From assembly GCF_001650495.1 (NCBI RefSeq), contig NZ_LWCS01000024.1:1-64000 (forward strand): a DNA stretch of 64,000 nt, in the 5' to 3' direction. Positions 33,201 to 42,737 of this stretch are shown piece by piece. The position numbers and the translations under genes were made by a program. The notes below the pieces were generated by a model. That model was not told where the DNA came from. It made no database searches and was given only the letters and a program-made list of their open reading frames with translations. This DNA comes from Mycolicibacterium iranicum (GTDB taxonomy: Bacteria; Actinomycetota; Actinomycetes; Mycobacteriales; Mycobacteriaceae). Within the stretch, counting starts at the first letter, position 1. Every line of letters starts with the position of its first letter.

Positions 33201-36200
33201 GTGGGGCTGAACAGCACGCAGCCCCCCGCTCCGATCGCCATCGTCGGCATCGGCTGCCGTCTGGCGGGCGACATCACCACACCTGAGGACTTCTTCTCGT
33301 TCCTGCTCGAGGGCTGCAGCGCTGTCTCGCAGGTGCCGGCCGAGCGGTGGGCGCCCTACGTGCAGCGGGACCCCCGCAACGCAGCGGTCCTGCGTGAGAC
33401 CACGCCGTGGGGCACGTTCCTCGACGATCTGGCCGGCTTCGACGCCGACTTCTTCGGGGTGTCCCCGCGCGAAGCCGAACTGATGGACCCGCAGCAACGG
33501 CTGGCATTGGAAGTGTCCTGGGAAGCCCTCGAGCACGCGGGTATTGCGCCGCGGTCGCTGGCGGGCAGCGACACCGCCGTGCTGATGGGAGTGAACTCCG
33601 ACGACTACGGCAAGCTCCTCATGGAGGACCTCGCCGGCATCGAGGCGTGGACGGGCATCGGCACGTCACTGTGTGGCGTGGCGAACCGGGTGTCCCATCT
33701 GCTCGACCTGCGAGGACCCAGTGTCGCGCTGGACGCCGCATGTGCGGCTTCGCTCGTCGCGGTACATCAGGGGTGCCAGTTGCTGCGCGACGGTGAGACA
33801 TCGCTGGTGCTCGCGGGCGGGGTCAGCGCGCTCATCGGCCCCGGTCTGACGCGGGTCCTCGACGTCGCGGGCGCGACCGCCCCCGACGGGCGCTGCAAGA
33901 CATTTGACGACGCCGCCGACGGTTATGGTCGCGGTGAGGGGGCGGGCGTCGTCGTGCTCAAACGGCTCGACGACGCACTGCGCGACGGCGACCGGGTGCT
34001 GGCGGTGGTGCGCGGCGGAGCCGTTGCGCAGGACGGCAGAACGGTGGGCATCATGTCGCCCAACGGCGACGCCCAGGCCGACCTGTTCCGGCTCGCCTGC
34101 CGCGTATCCGGCATCGAGCCGTCCAGCGTCGACTACGTCGAGGCGCACGGAACCGGTACGCCCACAGGCGATCCCGTCGAGGTGGGGGCACTCTCGGCGG
34201 TCTATGGAACTGATCGCGTAGGCGCGCCGTGCGCCATTGGTTCGGTCAAACCCAACGTCGGGCATCTCGAGGGCGGCGCCGGAGTGATCGGGCTCATCAA
34301 GGCGACCCTGGCGTTGCATCACGAAATGTTGCCGCCGACGGCGGGGGTGAAGAACCTGACCAGGGCGGTGGATTGGGCCAACAGCGGCCTGCGCGTGCCC
34401 ACCGGAGCGGAGGCCTGGCGCCGCGGCGGGGAGCCCCGCCGGGCCGCGGTGTGCAGCTACGGTTACGGCGGAACCATCGCCCACGTGCTCCTTGAGGAGG
34501 CGCCTGCCCCGGAGCAAACCCAAAGTAATTTTGCAGCAACATCTTTCATCCCGCTGTCGGCACGTTCGGAGTTCAGGCTCACCGCCCAGGCCGCGGCGCT
34601 GGCCACTCGCATGCGTGCTGCGGAGGTCGCCGTCGACGACGTGGCCGCCACGATGTGGACTCGTCGATCTCAGGAACCCGTGAGGGGAGCGGTGGTCACC
34701 GACGGCCTTCGCGACGTCCAGGCGGCAAGCGCCGTCATCGGAGCCCTCGACGCGATGACCGCGCAGGTCCGCGATCCGCGCGTCGTGACAGGAACAGTCA
34801 TCCCTGGCGCAGAAAACGGTGCGGTGTGGGTCTTTTCAGGCCACGGGTCGCACTGGGCCGGCATGGGTCGCGAGCTGTTGGCGACCGAACCCGCCTTCGC
34901 GGCGACGATCGACGAGGTCGACGTGGTGTTCGCAAGGGAGCTGGGATTCTCCGCCCGGGACTCTCTGACTGCTGAGCACCTGGGCGGAACCGACCAGGTA
35001 CAGGCCCTGACCTTCGCGATGCAGGTCGGTCTCGCAGCCGTGCTGAATGTCCGCGGAGTGACCCCGGCCGCGGTGATCGGCCACTCCGTCGGCGAGGTCG
35101 CAGCATGCGTGGTGGCAGGCGTGTTCGACCTCACTCACGGAGCGGCTGTGGCGTGTTATCGGGCCAGAGGTTTTCGCTCCGTCATGGGTGACGGCGCAAT
35201 GGCTCTCGTCCGCTTGCCTTTCGACGAAGCGGATCGACGACTTGCTGGCCGCACGGACGTCGTCGCCGCCATCAGCGCATCGAGCGACTCCACCGTCGTC
35301 TCGGGCACCGTGGCCGCCGTCGGCGAGATCGTCGAACGATGGGCCACCGACGGCATCACGGTGCGCCGAGTCAATACCGATGTGGCGTTTCACAGTCCCG
35401 CGATGGATGCGTTGACCGCTGAATTGGCGCGACTGGTCGGTGAGCTCCCACAACCGGGATATGCGCGTGTGCCGCTCTACACGACCGCGCTGGAGAACCC
35501 GCGGTCGGACATGCCGCGGGGGCCTGGTTACTGGGTGGCGAACCTGAGGGGCCGCGTGCGGTTCGCCGAGGCTGTCCGGGCGGCCGCCGAGGACGGGCAC
35601 CGCTTGTTCCTGGAGGTATCGGCACACCCTGTGGTGTCCCATTCGATCGTCGAGACACTGCACCGACTGCGTGTAGACGAGCATGCCGTGGTACCGGTAC
35701 TGAAACGCAATCAACCGGAGCGGCGCTCCGTAGGGGCCGCTGTCGCCGGCCTCTACTGTTCCGGGGCACCTGTGACGCACGGCCTGACCACGAAGACCCG
35801 ATGGGCCGCTGATCTGCCGGGAACACAGTGGCAGCATCGCCAATTCTGGCGCACGCCGACACCGCCTCCCGGGACGCGCGCGCTGCACGACCCGGCGACG
35901 AACACGCTTCTCGGCGGTGCGCTCGACGTGACCGGGGAGGTGCCTGCCCGGATCTGGCAGACCAGGCTGGAGATGGACAACCGCCCCTATCCCGGTGATC
36001 ATCCGGTGCAGCAGACCGAGATCGTCCCTGCGGCAGTGCTTCTCAACACGCTGATGGAAGCCGCGGGTTCAGGTCTGACCGATGTGCGGTTGCGCACGCC
36101 CGTTCCGCCCGGCCGTCCCCGCGACATCCAGGTCGTCCTGCAGGACCGCTCGCTACGCATATCGTCGCGGCTCACCGACACCGGCGAAGCTGACCAGAAC

Positions 36201-38393
36201 GCCGACCTTTCCGGCGGCTGGCTCACCCATTGCAGTGCCGTCGCCGCGATCGACGAAGATTTCTGCGGCGACTTTCCGGGTGAGTTCGACGAACTGACGG
36301 GCAATGGAGTCGACGACGAGATCTGGACTCGGTGTGCTGAGGAGCTGCCGCCCAGCCACGTGGTCGACACCCTCGCCGGCGTCGGCGTGGCGGCGATGGG
36401 GTTTGGCTGGCAGGTGCTCGAATTGCGGCGCGGCGACGGTGAATTGCTGTTACGAGTGGCCGCTGACGCCGAAGGGTCGGCACCGGCGACGTGGGCGGGT
36501 CTGCTCGATGCGGCGACGTCGGCGGCGTCCACCGTCTTCGGCGGGCCACCGCGGTTGCGGATGCCCGCCAGGATCGACCGCGTGCACGTCTGCGGTGAGC
36601 CTCCCGCGGTGGCAGTGCTACACATCCGTCGCCGCGAAGGCGCGACCGCCGATGTATCGATCGCCGGGGAATCCGGAGCCGGCCGAGCCTCGATCATCGC
36701 GATGGCCTTCGAGGAACTGGAGAACCCCGGCGGTAGCGACCTGTCCCGGATGCTGCACCACGTCGCGTGGTACGAGACGCCGGTGGCTGCGGGCGAACTC
36801 CCGACCTCGGTGGTCGTCGTCGGCGGCGTCGACGACGAAATCAGTTCTGTGCAAGGTGATCTCAGAGCTGCGGGGGTACCCATTCGCCTGTGCGCCATGG
36901 TGGAGCAGCTGCCGGACGCTCTGGAGCGGGGCTGCGCGGTGTTGCTTCTTCCCCGCGCCGACGAGACGCCGGCGAGTTGTGCCGAGCAGGTGCTGCACAC
37001 CCTGAAATGTCTGCACGACAAGCGATCTCATGCCAGGCTGTGGGTGCTGACGCGCCGTGTGTACGAGGGCGCCAACCTGGCGCACGCGCCGCTGTGGGGA
37101 ATGGCCCGCGTCGCCGCCGCTGAGCACCCTGAGCTGTGGGGCGGAGTGGTCGATCTCGCCGACGATCCGCTTCCCGCGACTGTCCTCGCGTCGCTACCCG
37201 GCCACGGTGTCGTCGTGGTCCGCGACGGCGCGGTGATGACCGCCCGGTTGACAGACGCGCGCCCGGCAGCCGGTGCCCCGATGACGTGCACCCCGGGTGG
37301 CACGTATCTGATCACCGGCGGCACTGGCGCGCTGGGACTGCGGATCGCGCACCGCCTCGCCGATCTCGGAGCGCGCCGTCTGGTGTTGCTGTCGCGGTCG
37401 GGCATGCCCCACCGGGAACGGTGGGCCTCTGACAACCAGAGCGAAGTTATTCGGGCGGTCTCGGCACTGGAAGAACGCGGCCTCACCGTCCACGTTGCGG
37501 CCGTGGACATCGGTGCGCCTGATGCGGGCGAGCGGCTGCGTGCCGTATTGCGGGACATGCCTGCTGTCCGCGGGGTGGTGCACGCGGCCGGGGTGGAAGC
37601 CGGTGCGCTGCTCCTGAACACGTCGGCTGAGGACCTGCGGACCGCGATGCGCCCGAAGGTGGACGGCACGCTCACGCTGCACGAGATGTTCCCGCCGGAG
37701 CAACTGGACTGGATGGTGCTGTTCTCCTCGTGCGGCTACCTCGCGGGCTTTCCGGGCCAGGGCGCCTATGCGTGCGCCAACGCGTTCCTCGATGCGATTG
37801 CGCGCCATCGCCGAAGTCTCGGGGACCGCACCGTCGCGGTCGCATGGACCGCGTGGCGGGGTCTTGGCATGGGGTCGACGTCGGGATTTGTCGCCGCCCA
37901 ACTCGAAGCACTCGGCATGGGAACCGTGGGCGCCGACGACGCATTGCGGGCCTTGGACGTTGCCATGCGCGGCGACGAACCGAACGTCGTTGTGCTGCCA
38001 CTTCTTCCCGAAGCTTCGGCGGTGCCGATGTTCGCCGACGTCGCGCCATCGGCAGATTCGGCACCGGATGGTGTCGAGGAACTTGCGGGCCCCGGCGACG
38101 CCGACCTCGACGAATGGGTCGCGCGCCAGGTCATCGAGGCCGTCGCCGCCGAACTCGGCCTCGTCACCGACGACGTCGATCCGCGGGTTCCGTTGGTCGA
38201 GACCGGTGTCGACTCGATCATGACCGTCGCGTTGCGAAGGGCGCTGGAGAAGCGGACCGGGCTGGCCTTGCCGCCCACACTGTTGTGGGAACACCCGACG
38301 GCTGCTGCCGTGACCGGCCGCATCGTCGAACTCCTCACTCCACAGGGCGAGGTGGCAGGCCACGAGGCCCGAGAAAACACGCAGGTCTCCTGA
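33201..38393 (+). CDS. Iterative type I polyketide synthase, 6-methylsalicylic acid synthase type
   Basis: A 1730-residue synthase with domains KS (about 10-440), AT (540-850), DH/TH (910-1180), KR (1365-1560) and ACP (1630-1715); no enoylreductase or thioesterase. KS: DAACAAS (Cys181), His316, His355. The stretch IGPGLTRVLDVAG and FDDAADGYGRGEGAG follows fungal and bacterial 6-MSAS closely. AT: GHSVGE (Ser629) and VAFHSP, the malonyl-CoA type. DH/TH: His934 in DHPVQQTEIVPAAVLLNTL, the 6-MSAS wording, though the usual Gly is Gln. KR: ITGGTGALG. ACP: Ser1672. Order and size match 6-MSAS, which makes 6-methylsalicylate from acetyl- and three malonyl-CoA. With an iron box and mbt genes nearby, it most likely supplies the aromatic cap of the siderophore. 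Confidence 0.82.
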   Translation: MGLNSTQPPAPIAIVGIGCRLAGDITTPEDFFSFLLEGCSAVSQVPAERWAPYVQRDPRNAAVLRETTPWGTFLDDLAGFDADFFGVSPREAELMDPQQRLALEVSWEALEHAGIAPRSLAGSDTAVLMGVNSDDYGKLLMEDLAGIEAWTGIGTSLCGVANRVSHLLDLRGPSVALDAACAASLVAVHQGCQLLRDGETSLVLAGGVSALIGPGLTRVLDVAGATAPDGRCKTFDDAADGYGRGEGAGVVVLKRLDDALRDGDRVLAVVRGGAVAQDGRTVGIMSPNGDAQADLFRLACRVSGIEPSSVDYVEAHGTGTPTGDPVEVGALSAVYGTDRVGAPCAIGSVKPNVGHLEGGAGVIGLIKATLALHHEMLPPTAGVKNLTRAVDWANSGLRVPTGAEAWRRGGEPRRAAVCSYGYGGTIAHVLLEEAPAPEQTQSNFAATSFIPLSARSEFRLTAQAAALATRMRAAEVAVDDVAATMWTRRSQEPVRGAVVTDGLRDVQAASAVIGALDAMTAQVRDPRVVTGTVIPGAENGAVWVFSGHGSHWAGMGRELLATEPAFAATIDEVDVVFARELGFSARDSLTAEHLGGTDQVQALTFAMQVGLAAVLNVRGVTPAAVIGHSVGEVAACVVAGVFDLTHGAAVACYRARGFRSVMGDGAMALVRLPFDEADRRLAGRTDVVAAISASSDSTVVSGTVAAVGEIVERWATDGITVRRVNTDVAFHSPAMDALTAELARLVGELPQPGYARVPLYTTALENPRSDMPRGPGYWVANLRGRVRFAEAVRAAAEDGHRLFLEVSAHPVVSHSIVETLHRLRVDEHAVVPVLKRNQPERRSVGAAVAGLYCSGAPVTHGLTTKTRWAADLPGTQWQHRQFWRTPTPPPGTRALHDPATNTLLGGALDVTGEVPARIWQTRLEMDNRPYPGDHPVQQTEIVPAAVLLNTLMEAAGSGLTDVRLRTPVPPGRPRDIQVVLQDRSLRISSRLTDTGEADQNADLSGGWLTHCSAVAAIDEDFCGDFPGEFDELTGNGVDDEIWTRCAEELPPSHVVDTLAGVGVAAMGFGWQVLELRRGDGELLLRVAADAEGSAPATWAGLLDAATSAASTVFGGPPRLRMPARIDRVHVCGEPPAVAVLHIRRREGATADVSIAGESGAGRASIIAMAFEELENPGGSDLSRMLHHVAWYETPVAAGELPTSVVVVGGVDDEISSVQGDLRAAGVPIRLCAMVEQLPDALERGCAVLLLPRADETPASCAEQVLHTLKCLHDKRSHARLWVLTRRVYEGANLAHAPLWGMARVAAAEHPELWGGVVDLADDPLPATVLASLPGHGVVVVRDGAVMTARLTDARPAAGAPMTCTPGGTYLITGGTGALGLRIAHRLADLGARRLVLLSRSGMPHRERWASDNQSEVIRAVSALEERGLTVHVAAVDIGAPDAGERLRAVLRDMPAVRGVVHAAGVEAGALLLNTSAEDLRTAMRPKVDGTLTLHEMFPPEQLDWMVLFSSCGYLAGFPGQGAYACANAFLDAIARHRRSLGDRTVAVAWTAWRGLGMGSTSGFVAAQLEALGMGTVGADDALRALDVAMRGDEPNVVVLPLLPEASAVPMFADVAPSADSAPDGVEELAGPGDADLDEWVARQVIEAVAAELGLVTDDVDPRVPLVETGVDSIMTVALRRALEKRTGLALPPTLLWEHPTAAAVTGRIVELLTPQGEVAGHEARENTQVS

Positions 38394-38397
38394 CTGT

Positions 38398-38418
38398 CGC
38401 CGCATGAGGTTCGCGGCG
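38398..38418 (+). terminator. Possible terminator after the polyketide synthase gene
   Basis: A 6-bp all-GC stem (CGCCGC 38398-38403 with GCGGCG 38413-38418) and a 9-base loop, four bases after the stop codon and directly before the tandem repeat of the next promoter. No T run. Confidence 0.45.
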
Positions 38419-38440
38419 TCAAGAATCCGTCAAGGATCCG
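38419..38440 (+). promoter_or_regulatory. 11-bp tandem repeat, putative SARP box (first copy)
   Basis: TCAAGAATCCG is followed at once by TCAAGGATCCG, an 11-bp direct repeat with one mismatch. SARP-type regulators bind direct repeats with 11-bp spacing. The same repeat occurs at 42738-42759, before another secreted-protein gene, and a SARP gene lies between the two. The start codon of the next gene is 76 bases downstream. Confidence 0.65.
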
Positions 38441-38516
38441 ACGAGTCGGTTCTTCCACTCTGTTACCAACACCCGCACCGATGGGGAAGCGGGGACAGAG
38501 CAGGAGGAGCCACAGC

Positions 38517-39947
38517 ATGAAACTCACCAACTTCGCCCGGGCCGCGTTGGTGGCCGGCGCCGTCACCGGCGCGTCCCTCGGTATCGCCGGCAACGCCTGT
38601 GCCACCACGGTTGCGCACCCCGCGGCGCCGGTGTCATCGATCGTCGCGCCGAGCGCATTTGTGCCGGCACCCGTCACGGCCCCGGGATCCTGGCAGGGCA
38701 AAAAAGACGACGACGGCGGCGGAGACTTCGGTGGCGAGGACGTCGGCGGCGGTGATTTCGCCGGCGGGGACGACTACTCGCCGGCCGCCGATGACGCGGG
38801 TCCCGATATCGACACCGGTGCCGACTACGCCGATGTGCCCGACGATCCTGCACCCGCCGAGATCGCCCCAGGTGTCGCCAATGCTCCGGACGAGCAGCCG
38901 GAAACGGCGAACAACGAGGCGCAGGAAACCGATTCGAGCCCAGAGACAGCAGAAGCGCCGGAAGGCCCGCAGGCTCCGGAGGCTCCCGAGGCGCCGGAAG
39001 GCCCGCAGGCTCCGGAGGCTCCCGAGGCTCCCGAGGCGCCGGAAGCGCCGCAGGCTCCGGAGGCTCCCGAGGCGCCGGAAGGCCCGCAGGCTCCGGAGGC
39101 TCCTGAAGCGCCGTCAGCTCCCGAGGCCCCAGAGACGCCCGACACCCCGGACAGCCCGCCGGTGAACACCGACCCCACGACGGCCACACCGCAGGACATC
39201 GACTCCGTGCGCAGCAGCATCGTGAGCAGCTTCTCGGCGAGCTCGTCCTGGAGCTCACAGGTGTCGACTTGGAACTCCGCCTGGCTCAGCTACAGCGCTT
39301 ACGGACAGCCGATCCTGTTCAACTCCTACGCAGCACCGATGCAGGTCTTCTACACCTACGGCGGCGCTACCCGGACGGTCACCATCCCGCCGCAGCAGCG
39401 GGTCACTCTGCCGGTGACCACGCCGGGCCAGTACGGCTTCACCTCGGTGGTGCGCACCCCGCAGGGAGGCACCAGCCACGTGTCGGTCGGCAGCTTCACC
39501 GGCGGCGGCGGGGATTCTGTGCCGGCAACCGGCGCGTCCGCTGCGCAGCCACAGCGCAATGCGTGGGTCCAACTGAACTACTCGACGGGCACCTCACAGC
39601 CGTTCCGGGTGGGATCTGTGACCGATCTCGGTGAGGACCCCGCGGTCGGCGGACACCGGGTGCTCATCGACGGCTCGGTGTCGGCATGGGGCGAATGGTC
39701 CACCAATCCTGATGGCACAGCGCAATTCGAGGTCACCAAGACCGAACAGTTGCCCGGCCTGACCGCCCCGTCCGAGGCGCCGCTGCCCGGCTACGACGTC
39801 TCCCTCGTCTCCAAGGAGTCGGAGACCACGTCGGGCGTCACGAAGATCTTGCCCTGGGTCGCACTCGCGGCGGGTGCCCTGGGGCTCGGCTCCGCGGGAG
39901 GTGCCCTGCTGATGGGGCGCCGCCGCAGGGCCGCAGGCAGCCAGTAA
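38517..39947 (+). CDS. Secreted or cell-wall protein with Ala/Pro/Glu repeat region
   Basis: A 476-residue protein. A signal peptide (about residues 1-29, ending GNACA) is followed by an Asp/Gly-rich acidic stretch (DDDGGGDF), then a long run of APEAPEGPQ-type repeats (about residues 147-205). A Ser-rich globular part of about 220 residues contains YSAYGQPILFNSYAAPMQVF and PQQRVTLPVTTPGQYG. The end has one membrane segment (LPWVALAAGALGLGS) and a basic tail GRRRRAAGSQ, so it is probably held in the membrane with the repeat region spanning the wall. AGGAGG precedes the ATG. Function unknown. A strong terminator follows. Confidence 0.7.
   Translation: MKLTNFARAALVAGAVTGASLGIAGNACATTVAHPAAPVSSIVAPSAFVPAPVTAPGSWQGKKDDDGGGDFGGEDVGGGDFAGGDDYSPAADDAGPDIDTGADYADVPDDPAPAEIAPGVANAPDEQPETANNEAQETDSSPETAEAPEGPQAPEAPEAPEGPQAPEAPEAPEAPEAPQAPEAPEAPEGPQAPEAPEAPSAPEAPETPDTPDSPPVNTDPTTATPQDIDSVRSSIVSSFSASSSWSSQVSTWNSAWLSYSAYGQPILFNSYAAPMQVFYTYGGATRTVTIPPQQRVTLPVTTPGQYGFTSVVRTPQGGTSHVSVGSFTGGGGDSVPATGASAAQPQRNAWVQLNYSTGTSQPFRVGSVTDLGEDPAVGGHRVLIDGSVSAWGEWSTNPDGTAQFEVTKTEQLPGLTAPSEAPLPGYDVSLVSKESETTSGVTKILPWVALAAGALGLGSAGGALLMGRRRRAAGSQ
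38955..39140 (+). repeat. Degenerate tandem repeat coding for Ala-Pro-Glu units
   Basis: Short units such as GCGCCGGAAGGCCCGCAG and GCTCCGGAGGCTCCCGAG alternate many times and encode APEGPQ and APEAPE. The tract stays in frame within the secreted-protein gene. It is likely to vary in length between strains. Confidence 0.8.
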
Positions 39948-39961
39948 CACGGCTGCCGGAG

Positions 39962-39994
39962 CTGGGGGCGTGGGCAGGCGGCCCACGCCCCCAG
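39962..39994 (+). terminator. Strong terminator after the secreted-protein gene
   Basis: A perfect 14-bp stem (39962-39975 with 39981-39994) with loop AGGCG, followed by TCTTCGTTC, 14 bases after the stop codon. It should end the upstream transcript before the SARP gene. Confidence 0.85.
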
Positions 39995-40044
39995 TCTTCG
40001 TTCACAATTGACGCGGCGAGCGGTACCAGGGAAGGGGGAGCGTC

Positions 40045-41187
40045 ATGGCAGAGCGTGCTCTGGGCTTCGGTGTGCTCGGCCCGCTGCAGATGACAGTCGG
40101 GGGCGTCGAAGTCCCGGTCGGCACACCCAAGCTGCGTGCAGTGCTGGCGATGCTGGTCATCAACCGCAACCGCCCGGTGGCCGTCGATTCGCTCATCGAC
40201 GCGGTGTGGCAGGAGTCGCCGCCCCCGGGGGCACGCGCCAGCCTGCACTCCTATGTGTCCAACCTGCGCAAGCTTGTCGGCAGCTCCGGAGCGGACCCCC
40301 AGACGACCCTGGCCAGTGCCCCGCCGGGATACCGGCTCACCCTGCCCGATCCACAGTGCGATCTGGGGCGCTATGGCGCCGAGAAGGCCGCGGGTGTCCA
40401 CGCTGCGGCGGCAGGCAACTTCGAGGAGGCCAGCGCGCACCTGACGGCGGCGCTCGCGCAGTGGCGCGGACCGGTCCTCGAGGATCTGCGGGGGTTCACA
40501 TTCGCCGAGCAGTTCGCCACCGCACTGCAGGAGGACCGCCTCACCGCGGCCACCGCACGAGCCGAGGCCGAGCTGGCCTGCGGGCGCGCCGCCACGATCA
40601 CCGGGGAGCTGGAAGCGCTGGCCGCAGAAAATCCTTACCGCGAACCGCTGTGGGCGCAGCTGATCAGCGCCTATTACCTCGGCGAACGCCAATCGGAAGC
40701 TCTGGCCGCCTACCAGCGGCTCAAGAATGCGCTGGCCGACGAGTTGGGCATCGACCCGGGACCGACGTTGCGTGCCCTGCACGACAGAATCCTGCGCCAG
40801 CAACCCGTCGACGTGAAGCACGCGGCCAGGCAGACGGCCGTGGGCGCCAAGACCGTACTCGATCAACGCACGATGATCGACGGTGGGAACTCCTCGGCGT
40901 GGCTCGTCGATCCGGCCGGTCATCGCCACCTGCTCACATCCGTGGCCACCCGCATCGGCAGAGCGCCGGACAACGACATCGTCGTCGAGGATCCGAAGGT
41001 CAGCCGCACACACGCGGCGATCATCGACACAGGCACCGGGTACGCCGTGACCGACCTGCGCTCGGCCAACGGTGTCGAACTGGGTGACACGCGAGTGCAG
41101 GGCAGCGCCCCGCTGACCGGCGGGGACCGGATCCGAATCTGCGGGCACGTCTTCACCTTCGAACTAGGTGGTACGCCCGTACCGTAG
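40045..41187 (+). CDS. SARP-family regulator with FHA domain (EmbR-like)
   Basis: A 380-residue regulator. The N-terminal OmpR-like DNA-binding domain is at about residues 1-95 (FGVLGPLQM, LRAVLAMLVINRNRPV, SLHSYVSNLRKLVG). A bacterial transcriptional activation (BTAD) domain follows at about 100-250 (ENPYREPLWAQLISAYYLG, QRLKNALADELGIDPG). The C-terminal FHA domain (about 285-375) has IGRAPDNDIVVEDPKVSRTH, the phosphothreonine-binding loop. This is the EmbR layout, where a Ser/Thr kinase phosphorylates the regulator. A receptor kinase gene follows 45 bases downstream and is the likely partner. GGGGGAG precedes the ATG. Confidence 0.9.
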   Translation: MAERALGFGVLGPLQMTVGGVEVPVGTPKLRAVLAMLVINRNRPVAVDSLIDAVWQESPPPGARASLHSYVSNLRKLVGSSGADPQTTLASAPPGYRLTLPDPQCDLGRYGAEKAAGVHAAAAGNFEEASAHLTAALAQWRGPVLEDLRGFTFAEQFATALQEDRLTAATARAEAELACGRAATITGELEALAAENPYREPLWAQLISAYYLGERQSEALAAYQRLKNALADELGIDPGPTLRALHDRILRQQPVDVKHAARQTAVGAKTVLDQRTMIDGGNSSAWLVDPAGHRHLLTSVATRIGRAPDNDIVVEDPKVSRTHAAIIDTGTGYAVTDLRSANGVELGDTRVQGSAPLTGGDRIRICGHVFTFELGGTPVP

Positions 41188-41232
41188 GGACGACGCGGCC
41201 GATCGGTGGTCGCGCCCCGACGAGAGGCGGCT

Positions 41233-42729
41233 ATGGACGACGCCCCGCACAACATGCGGGTGGGCACCCGGCTGGGTCCGTACCAAATAAACCGGCTCAT
41301 CGGCCGAGGCGGCATGGGTGAGGTGTACGAGGCGGACGACACCGTCAAAGGCCGCACTGTGGCATTGAAGCTGCTGCCCGAATCCCTGTCCCACGACCCG
41401 GCTTTCCGTGAGCGGCTACAGAGAGAAGCACGCGCCGCGGGCAGGCTGCAAGAACCGCATGTGGTGCCGATACACGACTACGGCGAGATCGACGGCCACC
41501 TGTTCGTCGATATGCGCCTGATCGACGGGATCGACTTGCGCAGCGTCCTCCTCGCCGAGGGGCCGCTGGCGCCGGCCCGTGCGGTGTCGATCATCCGTCA
41601 AGTGGCGGCGGCGTTGGACGCCGCCCACGCGGCGGGCATCACGCACCGCGATGTGAAGCCAGAGAACATTCTTCTCACCCCCGATGATTTCGCCTACCTT
41701 GTCGATTTCGGTATCGCGAGTGCGACCAGCGACAAGACGTTGACCGAAATGGGTGCAGCCATAGGCACTTACGCCTACATGGCACCCGAACGCTTCAGCT
41801 CGAAGCCGGTCGATCACAAGGCCGACGTCTACGCGCTGGCCTGTGTGCTGCACCAGTGCCTGACGGGCGCTCAACCCTACGTCGCCGACAGCATCAGCGT
41901 GATGATCACCGCGCATCTGGTCGATCCGCCGCCGCGGCCCAGCCAGTCGCGCCCCGATCTGCCGCACGCGTTCGACGACGTCGTCGCGACCGGGATGGCC
42001 AAGCGTGCCGAAGAGCGCTTCGAGAGCGCGGGCGCGCTGGCACGCGCGGCGCAGGCGGCCCTCGGTTCCCCTGATCAGCCCACCGCACCCGCCGCTCCGC
42101 TGTTTGCGGCGGCTGCCGAGGTGACGCGGCCGCGGGGTCTGCGCCGCCCGCTGCTCGTCGCGGGCGCCGTGGCCTCTGTCGTACTCGTCACCGTCGGGGG
42201 CGTCGCGGCGTGGGCGGCACTGCGGTCATCGGATTCGGCGTCGGCGATGTCGTCGACGCTGACGTTGACGCGGACTGTCACGAACACACCCCGCGTCCCG
42301 ATCAACACCACGAGTGCTTTCACCCCGGCCGAACGTCAGCTCATGACATTGCTGCCCGATCCCGCCGCATGTGTGCCGAACCGTAAGTGGGACAACGCCA
42401 TTGCGGCATTCGACTGCAAACCCACCGAAAGCGGCGATGGACACGAGCGCGCATCCTTCGCCCTGTACAGCGATGTCGACCGGCTCCAGGAGGACTTCAC
42501 GTCCGTCACCGGAGACGACGAACTCACCGCATGTCCGGGAACCGACGGTTCGCCGACGAACTGGGACTTCAACAGTGGCGACCCGGATGACTCCGAGGGG
42601 ATGCTGGCCTGCGGCGAGTTCGACGGCAGAGCCGACATCGTCTGGACGAAGACGTCGGATCTGCTGCTCGGCACCGGGCAGGGCAACGATCTCGACACCC
42701 TGTACCAATGGTGGGTCGGCATCGCCTGA
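41233..42729 (+). CDS. Receptor-type Ser/Thr protein kinase (Pkn family)
   Basis: A 498-residue kinase. The glycine loop GRGGMGEVYEA, catalytic Lys46 (VALKLL), HRDVKPENILL and DFGIASATSD are intact; the activation segment has TYAYMAPERF. One membrane segment lies at about residues 306-330. The outer domain of about 160 residues begins TPAERQLMTLLPDPAACVPN and has several cysteines (DPAACVP, AFDCKPTE, TACPGTD, LACGEFDG), likely disulfide-bonded; it differs from the PASTA or PknH type. I chose the ATG at 41233, preceded by GAGGCGG. With the SARP-FHA gene upstream it forms a signal-to-promoter pair. Confidence 0.9.
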   Translation: MDDAPHNMRVGTRLGPYQINRLIGRGGMGEVYEADDTVKGRTVALKLLPESLSHDPAFRERLQREARAAGRLQEPHVVPIHDYGEIDGHLFVDMRLIDGIDLRSVLLAEGPLAPARAVSIIRQVAAALDAAHAAGITHRDVKPENILLTPDDFAYLVDFGIASATSDKTLTEMGAAIGTYAYMAPERFSSKPVDHKADVYALACVLHQCLTGAQPYVADSISVMITAHLVDPPPRPSQSRPDLPHAFDDVVATGMAKRAEERFESAGALARAAQAALGSPDQPTAPAAPLFAAAAEVTRPRGLRRPLLVAGAVASVVLVTVGGVAAWAALRSSDSASAMSSTLTLTRTVTNTPRVPINTTSAFTPAERQLMTLLPDPAACVPNRKWDNAIAAFDCKPTESGDGHERASFALYSDVDRLQEDFTSVTGDDELTACPGTDGSPTNWDFNSGDPDDSEGMLACGEFDGRADIVWTKTSDLLLGTGQGNDLDTLYQWWVGIA

Positions 42730-42737
42730 CGGGTGCC

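Noticed and set aside
33201..38393. Mycolipid-type Pks or MbtD-like enzyme
   Set aside because: There is no enoylreductase, methylmalonyl AT motif or PapA neighbour. The KS and DH wording match 6-MSAS, and MbtD is present separately.
38955..39140. CRISPR array
   Set aside because: The repeats are short, contiguous without unique spacers, and in frame within a secreted Pro-rich protein.
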